64,000 bases of DNA from contig JAOANR010000009.1 in NCBI GenBank assembly GCA_030278955.1, positions 34,573,504 through 34,637,503 of the forward strand. The letters run 5' to 3'. Under the pieces are notes generated by a model. It saw nothing but the letters and a program-made list of their open reading frames with translations, did no database searches and had not been told where the DNA came from. Below, piece by piece: positions 54,226 through 64,000 of the stretch (its first letter is position 1; each line of letters starts with the position of its first letter). The position numbers were made by a program, and so were the translations under genes. Source of the DNA: Hygrophila difformis. Its lineage: Eukaryota > Streptophyta > Magnoliopsida > Lamiales > Acanthaceae.

Positions 54226-54263
54226 ATGGCGTCTTCGTCGTCTAATCCAAGTGGGAGCAGGGG
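54226..54263 (+). CDS. Candidate first exon of the F-box gene
   Basis: ATGG in an AAATGG context, 12 codons of Ala/Ser/Gly-rich sequence, then GGGGTGAGTG, a strong splice donor with the intron starting at 54264. Two bases are left over, and joining to an acceptor after TTTCATAG (55578) keeps the F-box frame in phase. A 1.3-kb intron would result. This is a hypothesis; transcript data are needed. Confidence 0.4.
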
Positions 54264-55564
54264 GTGAGTGTTCTTATTCGATTTCGCGCTCGGTTTCACT
54301 TTACAGTTTTTGCCTCTTCGTCTTCTTTGCGAAATCGGGGATGGGGATGGAATGTGTTTGTTTTTCATGTTGAAAATGGTCGGACTAGGGTCGGAATGAA
54401 TCACACCTGTGCGGGGATGACCTAGAACAGGGTAGGGTGAAATAGGGTTGTTTTTGTGCTTTAAGTTCAAACTGCCATTTTTGAGGGTTCGAACGTCTCT
54501 GTGATGGGGGGTGTTTTCATTTTGAAAATAAGGGTTTCAAAACCCTTAAAAATATGGCTTCTGTTTAGTTTTAATGGTTTTGTTTCATCATTTTGGTGTT
54601 TGTGCGCATATTTGTTTATTCTGTGTTAGTGTTTGAGTAATCTGTGAGTAGGGTTAACACCGTAGACAGTTTCCTGTGCCTACTGTGTTGTTTTGATTGG
54701 TAGAAGTTGTTAATGATGACTCGAAATGCATATTGATGATATCTGCAAAATTCATGTTTTTAAAGCATGAGTTTTGTTGGTAACATTAGTACATTACAGT
54801 AGTATAGATGGATCAAATGTTCTCGTTTCCGTTGATGTTTGCATGTATATTGTTATATGAGTATTTTACTAATGAATGCTTTTGTCGGGTACATGTTGCC
54901 CACACATGGCAAACTCAACCCCAAAGGTTGACGTTTGCACATTCGGAAACATGGTATTACAGACAAAACCATGCCAAAATTTTTCCAACACTTTTGGCAT
55001 GGCATTTATGTATAAAAAGACAAATTTTCAGAATATTATTTGTTTAAGTGTTTGATCTTTGTCAACTTGGAACAAGTGGGAAATACTTGTAAGGAATGTT
55101 TTGTTTTATTCCTTAAAAACCCACTTTCCAAAACAAAATCCAAATGGGGGACCACTCACACCCCCAATTTCGTTAAATAAACAAGTCAACACCTTTTCAT
55201 AAAAATCCAAAAATCGCCTTTTGTATGTATGCATGTCTACTTTTATTTTTATTTCTTATTTTTGGTCATGGTCCATTGTACATACTAGTAATTGCATAAT
55301 TTATCGCTTGCATTCGATTTTCATCATTAATCTCTTATCTTCCCTACCTCACATGATTTAAATCACTTTTTAAGTGATAAAAATCAAATTCCTTTGTAGG
55401 CTCAATAACCTACGAAATTTTCTCTTTTTGGTCCTTTGACCACTCAAAAACATCTTAGACTATTTATAGTCTAAGAAAAATTTCTAAGGATCCAAGATCC
55501 TTATCTCTCTCTAGCTTTCCTTATTTTTTTGCTGAAATAAGAGTAGATTTGATAATCTGACCCC

Positions 55565-56362
55565 TTGGACTTTCATAGTGTACCTCAAGTGAGACAGGTG
55601 CTAGAAAGTGAACTGTACTTTGAAGTGGCTGAAGGTATGAGGCTGAGGGTCTCAGACCTAATCATCTCTCCATGTCTTTTCAGAGACATCATTCCCCTAG
55701 CCCCAAACGAAGATCACGAGGAAGAAACCCAACTACTGGATCTGCCAGTGGAGCTCCTAGGAGAAATCCTCTCCCGCATCGGAGAGGATTGCATCAAGAA
55801 AGTGTGGAGGGTCAGAGAAGTGTGCACCAAGCTCAGGGATGCAGCTGATCTTCCCATTGTCTACAGAAGGTGTGAACTGGAGACCACCATCGTCAAGATG
55901 TGGGAACAGAGGATGGAACTGCAAAAGGAAGCACTCATGGTCAAATGCGAAGAAGCTGGCAACTACAACCTGAAACTCATCCCAGCCCTGCAGGCATTCG
56001 GAGCAGGAAACGAGACTCTGGCGTGTGAGCTACTAAAGGAAGGGATTGAGGACAACCACAAGGCCTCAATCTTTGTCAGAGGATACATGTTGCTTAGCAA
56101 GCTGGACAATGAACAGGTCCAGCAGGGAGTGTCAATGATCGACAGGATCATAACCAGCAGGTTCGTCATGCAATACGTTGGGACTAATGTCTTCGCATGG
56201 TTGGCTGATAGCCTGGAGACACCCGACCTGTTTGGAAATCAAGGACCAAGGGTCTACTGCACCAGGGTGATGGAGGAAGATGAGGATGACATGGTAGATT
56301 TCTGCGTACCCTGCAGCTTGACGAACTATGTCCATTGGACCAGAATCTTCTTCCAAGGATAG
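55565..56362 (+). CDS. F-box protein, probably captured host gene
   Basis: 265 open codons with no ATG at the start of the frame; the first ATG is at 55637, or an upstream exon at 54226 may supply the start. Residues 58-100 match the F-box: L-L-D-L-P-V-E-L-L-G-E-I-L-S-R-I-G, then V-R-E-V-C-T-K-L-R-D. The remainder (residues 115-215) is helical with A-L-Q-A-F-G-A-G-N-E and F-V-R-G-Y-M-L-L-S-K-L repeats, similar to plant F-box proteins of the At1g67623/At2g35280 type in my reading. A plausible role is substrate choice in SCF ubiquitin ligases. It sits where env-like ORFs occur in Athila elements, on the same strand as pol. It ends with TAG at 56360-56362. Confidence 0.8.
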   Translation: MDFHSVPQVRQVLESELYFEVAEGMRLRVSDLIISPCLFRDIIPLAPNEDHEEETQLLDLPVELLGEILSRIGEDCIKKVWRVREVCTKLRDAADLPIVYRRCELETTIVKMWEQRMELQKEALMVKCEEAGNYNLKLIPALQAFGAGNETLACELLKEGIEDNHKASIFVRGYMLLSKLDNEQVQQGVSMIDRIITSRFVMQYVGTNVFAWLADSLETPDLFGNQGPRVYCTRVMEEDEDDMVDFCVPCSLTNYVHWTRIFFQG

Positions 56363-58072
56363 AGGGGAAAGATGCTGAAGAAGGACTGAATCTGTAGAGA
56401 TTCACTTTTGACTGGACTCACTGGAACCGTATTTTGGTAACTTTTTGACTGATCTTTGACGCTAACCTATCCAAGTGTACATCTTCGTCTGTATTGATGT
56501 TTGGCTGTGATTAAGGTCGTGTACTGTATAACGAACCTTGAATTTGTTTGTTTTGATGGTAGTACGACGTATTTTGGTAGTCGTACATTTACTGCTTTCC
56601 ACAAGAGAATTTCGTCTTGAGTTCTCCATTATTCGAAAAAGATGTGTGGCAGTCCAAGATGAATAAGTGACTGTCACGCCAAAAACAAGCTGTGACATGC
56701 TTGCATGTTCACAGTGTCTTTTTACTGCTTTCAATTAAACAAACCGGCATAAAACAAGCATAAATCTGTCACCTAAATTCACATGTTGAATTTAGGCTGA
56801 TGATGAAATTTCCAGACTATTACATTGGGATAAAACAATTAAAATATGCATGACATAAATTCTTGAAGTTTTGAGCTATAAAAATCCAATGATATGATCA
56901 CTTGAAAGACTAACAAACTTTCATGTTGAGAATTTGATTGAATAAGTTGTAAGAATTTTTCAAAGGTTATATTTGAGAATGAATGTATGACATGATCAAA
57001 CCGTGCCTTGTGAGATCTGAGCCGAGTCATTTTTACTCAATACTTCTTTGATTGTGTGAATCAATTCGATTAAAGGGCACTAGAACTTGCAATTGGGACC
57101 GATTCAAGACCATGCCATATTCCCGAAATCGAGCAAATGATCGAGGCACTTAGAAAAACCCAAAATTTTGGCTTTCGTTTGAATTCCAAACCCAAAAACA
57201 TTTTCCCTTTAGGATCAACCAATCTGAACCTTTAAACCTAATTTTTCTTTGAAGCCACTATATTATTCCTAGCCTTACAAAAAAGACCAAGAAAATCAAA
57301 CCCAAATGTACATGAGCCATCCCATCAAGGCATTGTAATTTTTGATCATCAAATATGTATCAATCGGTATGCTATAAACCGATTCAAAAAAAAAAAGTTG
57401 AGATCCATTCAACAAGAATAAATTGCAAATGACAAAGCAAATTAGACAAAGTCTAATGTCATGCAATAGAAAAAGAAAGAAAAACAAAAGAAAGATAGAA
57501 ATAATGATGATCATAGATTCTGCAACATGCCAAGCTATGGTGGAATGGTGTCATGTCACTTTTTAGCCCAATAATTCCTTTTCCTACCAAATGTTACAAC
57601 CGTATGCCCCGTTACAACCTTGAATAAGACCTTGGGATCTCGATTTGAGGAAATGAGCCGGTGGCGAGTTGGTCCAGTTGCAAGTTTATGGGAGAATTTA
57701 ATTGAATTTGATTTTGAGCGTTGATGATAAAAGCCAGTCTTGAGAGTGAGTGAACTTTCCGATTCTACTATATGTGAGGCTCTGCTTTGATTGATCAATG
57801 ATCATGTCATGCCTAAATTCAAGAATTAAGCCAATGTGATTTTCTAAACACATATTCAAGAAGAATTAACAATAATGATTGAATTGTATGTTCACTCAAG
57901 TGAGAAGTATCATTCCATTAAACACTGCAACCAAGAGAGTTTAATACTTGTAATTTTGATTGTCTTATCCCAATATAAAAAGAATGAAATTTCTGAGGCC
58001 ACGCAAATGGATTGAATATGCAGAGTCCAAGCTCCTAGGAGCACTGACTCTGACTGCTCGGGGACGATCAGT
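56363..58072 (+). other. Non-coding interval before the D 3' LTR
   Basis: A/T-rich with no recognised protein. A candidate 3' untranslated region of the F-box frame begins after 56362. No further element ends were found. It ends with the polypurine-like tract. Confidence 0.5.
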
Positions 58073-58089
58073 ATTAAATGTGAGGATGT
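58073..58089 (+). other. Polypurine tract of element D
   Basis: ATTAAATGTGAGGATGT directly before the 3' LTR; matches the Athila-type tract and the copies at 53202 and 47290. Confidence 0.75.
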
Positions 58090-61000
58090 TGATAATGGCC
58101 AAAATTGTCCATTATTTCCAATCCATTTCCGTGTCTAAGACGGACATTTTGATCGTGATTCCATCTTATTTCAATAAGAAAGCAGTTGAATTTGACAGAT
58201 TAATGCGAGTTTGTAAAAACATCGAGCCGGTAATAAAAAGACACAAAACATACAATTTTAATTGTATTTGTGTTAGAAAAATCCAAAAACATGAAAAAAG
58301 GAAAAAGAAAAGAAAAAGGAATGAAAAGATGGGCAAAAGAATAAAAGAGCCCACAAAAATCCAAAAAGATGGGAAAAAGATTGAAAATCCCACAACTGAA
58401 ATTTGGCTAAGTGTTGAAGCACAATTCGAATTGTGCAATTCGAATTAATTCGAATTGCACAACAATTCGAATTGCTAAAGAGAACAAAGAAATGGTTAAG
58501 TGTTGGAAGGGATGAAGAAGCCAAGTTCGAATTGTTCAAGTTCGAATTAATTCGAATTAGGGAATGAAGAGAGAAGAAGCCCAAAGGCAAGAAGAAGATG
58601 CAATTCGAATTGTCCAATTCGAATTAATTCGAATTGGCACAAACAATTCGAATTGCCAACAAGTGCAAGGAAGCCAAGCAGAAACCCTCATCCAATTCGA
58701 GAAAAGACCAATTCGAATTATCCTAACAATTCGAATTGATAACTGAAGGCCAAAATCCCAGCTCAAGGAAGAGATCTCACAATTCGAATTAATTCGAATT
58801 GGTTGAGATAATTCGAACTTCACTCAAAATTCATCCAAATGAAGCTGTGGAGCATGGACGCAACACTGGTGGGCCTAGGGTTTTGAAGTTGTCTATAAAA
58901 GCAGACCTTCCACAACAAAATCAAGAGATCAAGAATTTTGGCCAAAAAGCAGCTTGGGACAAAAAGAACAGCAGGAGGTTCCACACCCCTTAAGGGTTAG
59001 GTAGGTAGTTTAGTTTAGTTTAGTTTATTTTTCTTGCAAGTAGTGTAATCTTTACATGCTTTGATCTTAGTTTAGTGTAGAAGCAGTTTGTGTAACCCTT
59101 AGAGTAGCCATTTTCCATATTTTTACATGCTTTCTAGTTAGAATAAACCCTACCTTCAAGCTAATGATGGTTTTGGGTTCTTTATTTTGCTTTCAAAGTG
59201 TCAATACAAGGAAAATTTCCAGAAATGGTTTTATTCATGTGTTTTGGCACTCTTTAATGCTTTCTCTAGAAATAAATGCTTAGTATGTTTGTTTGTTTCA
59301 ACTAGGTTACATTTATTATGTCCTAGTTGACATTCAAACTTAATAAATGCATGTTTGGTGGGTTTTTGGCTTGATTTAGTGCCTTAGAGCTTCAAATAAG
59401 TGTTCTTGGGTTTTAGATGTTTTTAAGGTTTGTTAAAATTTATATTTAGGTTTTATTCTTCCTGCCCTAATCTTATTTCATGCTACCTTAGATAACTTGA
59501 GTGTTCTTAGTTTATTCATGCAGTTCTTAGATAACTAGATGTTTTAGGCTCTTTGATCTTTGATCCTTTGTTTGTAGAAATAGGGTTTGAATCTGGCCAA
59601 TACCCACTGGACATGTGTTTGTTTATTTCTTGAAAATCTCACTAGGGTGGCTGTGAAATGACATTGATGTGAGATGAGGGATTTAGTAAATCTAAACCCA
59701 TCATTACAGTACAGTGTTCACCTAATTCATACTTGTGAAAACAAAAATTGTTGTTGTCTGAAAATATGTAATTCGAATTGAGGCAATTCGAATTATCTCG
59801 AATTGCCTAAGAAATTCGAATTGCACACCCAAAAATTATTCTCTCCATGTGGTTTTCAACCAATTCGAATTATCCAATTCGAATTAATTCGAATTGCTCA
59901 ACAATTCGAATTGGCTTGAAAACCACATTGTATCCATTGTCATCCCTTCATGCCTTAGTTTATTTTCCATCTCTTACCAATTCGAATTGTCCAATTCGAA
60001 TTAATTCGAATTGCTGGACAATTCGAATTCACCTTCCCCTTGAGGTATATGCCTTAGTCAATTTTGAGCAAGGAAAGGACTTCATCAATTCGAGTTGTCC
60101 AATTCGAATTAATTCGAATTGCTCAACAATTCGAATTAGATGATATCTCATTCCTTTGCAAGGAATAATTGGGTAAGATCATACTTCATTCTTCATGCAT
60201 TCTCAATCCGAATTACCCCAGTAATTCGAATTGAACTATCCTTTTATTTTGAAAATTCCAAAAATATTTTTTTTTTCATGATTTGTGTAAGTTGCATGGG
60301 TGTATTGGGCCTCGGCCCAGTTCATCTGATTTCTATCCATTACACATTTCAACCCACTAGTGTCTACTTATTGTGTGCTTAACACCCACACAATACCAAA
60401 AATATTTTCTTATTTTTTTTTTTTGTTTTCTCTTTCATTGTGTGTATGAACGGATAATGAGAAACACCACAGATTAATGTTGGTGAAAGGTCCATTCACA
60501 GGGATATCGACTAACCCGTCTTCTGTGTGTCAATCATCATCTGTTATTTTGCATGATCTGGTTAGTGGTTGGTGGAAGCTTCGGCGAGCGTTCTCTTCAC
60601 TAAGAGTTTCGATTAGTCACTCAGCCAATTCCTAATCAGATACAGTTTTAATTTTCTTTATCTTAATTTCTCAACCTGAATTCAAGTTGCAATGGTATCA
60701 ACTGATGTCGACCAACATCAGTTGAGAAATATTACAGCAAGAAATATGTGGGTTATTTTTCTTCCAATCACAGACAAAAGAAAACTAAATGACGGCGGTC
60801 ACCGTTGTTTGAAATTCTTTCTGTCTACAATCATTCATCTGGGATAATTGGGAACCAGACAGCAGATGTTTGCAGTTCGGAAAACCCCAATTATCTCTGG
60901 CATTCCTTTTAGCCGATTTCTTCTCATCTCAGGCTAATCCACCTTTGTGTATCGCATTCTGTCTAACCCCACCATATATTTTGGGGTGTTTTATTTTCCT

Positions 61001-62971
61001 TTTCATATACTTGTATGCATGATACTATTATGTAGATGTTCTGGTCTTATTGCTATTTTGGGGATCCTTCCCCTTGGACATAGAAGTCTTGATTTAAATC
61101 AGATGCTGCATAATAAACTTCCAACAAAAATTCCTTTGTAAATTTCGGATCTGAGTAAGGGATAAATTCAACAGTTATGACTAATTCATCTTCCACTGGG
61201 GGTTGATTTTGAGAGCTTAGAAGCAGAGTCAGCGATTAGGTCTCATCTAGACTGAAAGGATCTGTGTTTTAATTGAGAGTCTAGTACCTGTCTAGGGAAT
61301 GATTTTCAAATATTCATTTGCTTCTCAAAATTGCTGTGTGTTGGAAATCTGATATTAGATATTGCATTAAGTCAATATCCACTTGGGTGTAGATGAGATG
61401 TGATAAATAATACTAGAGGAACAACATATAGGCCTTGGTGAATTTCTAAGGTAAGGTCGAGTATTCCTTCGACTACTATCTTCTTCTGCCAAAGTCTAGA
61501 ATTGAGTCTTGAGTGAGTACATCCGGAATAGGTTCATTTATGGATCTGTTTCATTTAGTTTGTATCTCATAACCACCCAAATGTTGTAAGCCCTGTGGCT
61601 TATTGATATCTCGGGGGTTCTTGATCTGCATCTGGTCACCAAGACCAGGGGCTCTTTTATACTAACGGAAAGAGACGTTTTTAAGGATTCCGAGTGATAG
61701 ATTTAAATGCTTTCTTTACAGCTTTCTTTACTGCTTTCCTTTTAAATGCTTTCATAGAGGTCACTCGGAAGAATTAGGGACTGTCCATCTGTTAAAAGGT
61801 TTGAGAGTTATGGAATGGTTTGGGGCTTGATTTGAAACTTTGGGTGTGACATGGGGGAATAATAGGAGTACTTGGCACATCAACTAATGATGTGTCAGGT
61901 GTTGCTTATCCACCACAGACATGTAATGTAACTTCACAAGGCCTGTGGAGGGAGTTATAAGTCTGTGGTATCTTAGAAATTGTTGTCTTAAGAGCATGTA
62001 AATTCTCATCATAAGTACCTGTCTGTTAAAGGGAACATGGTGCAGAAAGCATGAGAGTTAGCTAACTAGAGGATTACCTCAAACTAAGATCTGTGTATTA
62101 AAAATGGAAGTTTAATTGTGTTCCATCTGAATCTTGTCCAATCTTTATTATTTCCTCCCTGTCCCTTCTGTCATATTTAAACTTGCTTTCTAGATAGTGT
62201 AGCATAATTTTATATTGCTTTCGTAGTATAGATTTAATTGCTTTCTCCGATCTAGTTTACCATGCTTTGTAGAATAATTTTTACTGCTTTCATGATCTGG
62301 TTTAAATTATGTCAAGTAGTTGTTAGAAACCCTTGCAAAACTTGAAACGAGTAACCGAATGGAAAATCTTAGTAAACGACGTGGGCCCTGCTTCCATCGC
62401 ACATCCTCCAGTGAACGATCCGGTACTTACTATAAATTACTGCAATTTTTGACTCCGTGCGCTTTCGGGAGCACAGTTTCTTGACACGAGTAAATAAAAA
62501 CAACATTTTGGGAAAATACTCATACAGTGGGAAGATGTTCAAGAATTTCATGGCAGGTATCCTCTTGACATGAAATTAAGAGAAGCATCATGGTGCAGAT
62601 ACTAAGGACTTTCAGGGTGACAGACTGAAGGTCCATCCCGGTTGCACCGTGATATTTGTCAAAAGTTTCATGGCGGGAAGGACCACAGCGCCGTTTGAAC
62701 CCCACATGAGTAATAAAAAGGGAAATCTTAATATATCCTTAAACCCCTTCCCTGAATCATAACTCTTTTCATTTAATAAATCCACTCCTGATATTTCAGA
62801 AAATTACTCGTGTTAATGAAACTCGTCAAAGGTTTCATGGCGCCGTTGCCGGGGAAATGCAGACAGTTGTAATAAATAATACTTTATTAAGTATTGAACA
62901 ACGGTGTCTGGTAAGATTGAATTATTTACCCCGGCTGCAACATGAAGCTGGAAACGGGTGCAAAAGTTTCA
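58090..62971 (+). repeat. 3' LTR of element D
   Basis: 4882 bases. It differs from the 5' LTR by extra motif-array units at about 58610 and 58788, by single-base changes and by a shorter T-run near 60414. The internal primer-binding site is kept at 62838-62855. Confidence 0.95.
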
Positions 62972-63684
62972 TCTAACAATGCCTTCACAGCCTTCTTCAC
63001 TTGGACGGTTGGCTATTCAGAAACCTTCCCAGCTACTGAATGGGTATCTCCACCCTGGCAACCACTCAAAGCTTCCCACTTTGAGTTCCCTTTGAAGAAT
63101 CAGTGAAGCACCACCTCAGAGTACATCGTTCGAGGAATAAATGGTGGAGACTGGTGGTTTCGCCTTGGACTTCAGACCCTTTGAATGAGTACTCCAAACA
63201 TTCAAAGATCAAGGAAACATCTTTGAACAAATTGTCCCAGGCTCACCGATTGACAGCTATGAATAATCTCGGTTCACACAAGGCTGCTCGTCGGTGGTAG
63301 AGTAAATCTTTCTCTTTAGCTCTTGAGAGATTCGCAAATGTGTAATCGATTGAATGAATAATCTCTACTTTCTTCCATTTGAAATCTCCCTCTTAAACCC
63401 ATATGATCTTCAGACTGATTTGAATAATTTGCCAAAAGAGGAAGGAGCCGTTGGGGTCATAGAAGGGTTTTGAGTAACAGCTCTATTCCAATTATGGGAG
63501 AGTTTATCCTGCAAGAAAATGTTAGTACACATCTCCCAATATTTGAATAGAGCCGTTGGATTCAACTCCAGCTTGAACTCTTCATTCTTCTCTTCCAGTA
63601 GGTTGACATCGGAAACCCTAGAAGAAGTTCTATTTGCTAAATTCAATCACCGGTATTGAACTTCCAACAAAACATGACTCAACA
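62972..63684 (-). repeat. 5' LTR of element C, second part
   Basis: Continues the LTR cut at 33328; TCTAA target copy at 62972-62976. Matches 23863-24597 of the other LTR, with one copy of the CTACTGAATGGGTATCTCCA segment instead of two and a 9-base difference near 63510. Confidence 0.92.
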
Positions 63685-64000
63685 GAAACCGGCTCACCAG
63701 AGGCACGGCCGGACATATCCTCCGACCACACCCGAATGGTATGAACTCAAATGGTGGCCCTTGAATTCGACGTTGGGGTTTTCCAGGAACCTTTCAGGGT
63801 TGAATTCGAGAGGATTTTTCCATGTTTTTGGGTCCCTCCCTGTAATTTGCACGAATCCATGGCCTTGTGTGGGACGAGGAACGGGAGGGGTGGATGAAGT
63901 CTAAGTGTTTCTTTGATCACAGCTTGGAGGTATGGCAGCTTTTCCAAATCTTCTTCTTTCAGGTTTTCTCCGGCCGGGATTGTTGATCGGAGCTCAGCCT
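63685..64000 (-). pseudogene. Cytochrome P450, K-helix to heme-binding loop
   Basis: Minus strand from the window edge: L-P-Y-L-Q-A-V-I-K-E-T-L-R-L-H-P-P (K-helix ExxR), then F-L-V-P-H-K-A. The perf motif region reads N-P-L-E-F-N-P-E-R-F and the heme loop FGCGRRICP with its cysteine at 63713-63715. Two defects: a deletion after K-L-Q-G (near 63830) removes the usual block before G-R-D-P and shifts the frame, and one base is missing near 63750 in the H-H-F-E-F-I-P segment. The gene continues beyond the window and resumes at 23586. Clan-71 type, CYP76-like as the best guess. Confidence 0.88.

Larger units (their letters stand above)
33329..62971 (+). mobile_element. Element D: Athila-like Ty3/gypsy, 29.6 kb with E inside
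   Basis: TGATAATGGC start, AAAAGTTTCA end, with TCTAA at 33324-33328 and 62972-62976. LTRs are 33329-38190 and 58090-62971 (about 4.87 kb, nearly identical by eye). The primer-binding site matches tRNA-Asp, as in Athila. Gag, protease with [14 protein letters not shown] with FMDDFSVYG, and integrase follow Athila sequence patterns. Without element E, D is about 20.9 kb. It also holds an F-box frame at 55565-56362. Three in-frame TAGs break gag; pol is open. Confidence 0.95.
23587..63684 (-). mobile_element. Element C: Ty1/copia, SIRE/Maximus type, carrying D and E
   Basis: TGTTAGG start and CTCAACA end on the + strand, with GAAAC at 23582-23586 and 63685-63689. LTRs are 23587-24597 and 33069-33328 plus 62977-63684; the second is split by element D. 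On the minus strand the order is gag, protease, integrase, RT, RNase H (copia order), then a 2.6-kb region with extra frames, the layout of SIRE/Maximus. Without D, one copy of its target site and everything in D, C is about 10.4 kb. It disrupts the P450 gene. Confidence 0.95.

Overview
The window is nuclear DNA of a flowering plant, probably a dicot. It is almost entirely transposable elements nested inside one another, around a broken cytochrome P450 gene. Evidence for a plant: Ty1/copia of the SIRE/Maximus type with an extra ORF, Ty3/gypsy of the Athila and chromovirus types, an L1-like LINE with an RNase H end, a Stowaway-like MITE pair, a hAT-type MITE, and plant P450 and F-box sequences. 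No rRNA, tRNA gene or CRISPR was seen. Element ends below are fixed at base level by target-site duplications (TSDs) found by reading both flanks.

Layout. (1) 159-3252: a hAT-type MITE (8-bp TSD GTTGGGTT) split by a solo LTR at 352-2838 (TSD CCGCG). (2) 3274-3535: Stowaway-like MITE. (3) About 3961-23331: a 5'-truncated LINE on the + strand, broken by a second Stowaway-like MITE (4485-4733), by element A (5624-13078, a gag-only LTR element, TSD GTAGA) and by element B (13736-22804, minus-strand Ty3/gypsy chromovirus, TSD CGGTG). (4) 23424-23586 and 63685-64000: the 3' part of a minus-strand P450 gene, cut between its heme-binding loop and its C-terminus by element C (23587-63684, minus-strand Ty1/copia, TSD GAAAC). 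(5) The right LTR of C is itself cut by element D (33329-62971, + strand Athila-like, TSD TCTAA). (6) D's gag-pol frame is cut by element E (40620-49388, a non-coding Athila derivative, TSD CAGGA). The order of events is therefore P450, then C, then D, then E.

How the parts work. A and E carry LTRs but lack pol and would depend on enzymes from other elements. B, C and D carry full sets of domains, but all have premature stops or frameshifts in at least part of the coding region. D keeps an uninterrupted 1244-codon protease-RT-RNase H-integrase frame. D also carries, between pol and its 3' LTR where Athila elements may have an env-like ORF, a 265-codon frame with an F-box. This looks like a captured host gene.

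The most unusual signals are two. First, several distinct LTR families (the solo LTR, D, B, E) each carry their own array of short CG-containing inverted motifs, ending about 35-80 bp upstream of the core promoter. Related LTRs (the solo LTR and D) have different motifs in the same place. Second, the D LTR contains an internal primer-binding site and LTR-end copies. Comparison with the solo LTR suggests that the LTR grew in steps by use of a downstream duplicated primer-binding site. Element A carries just such a duplicated site.
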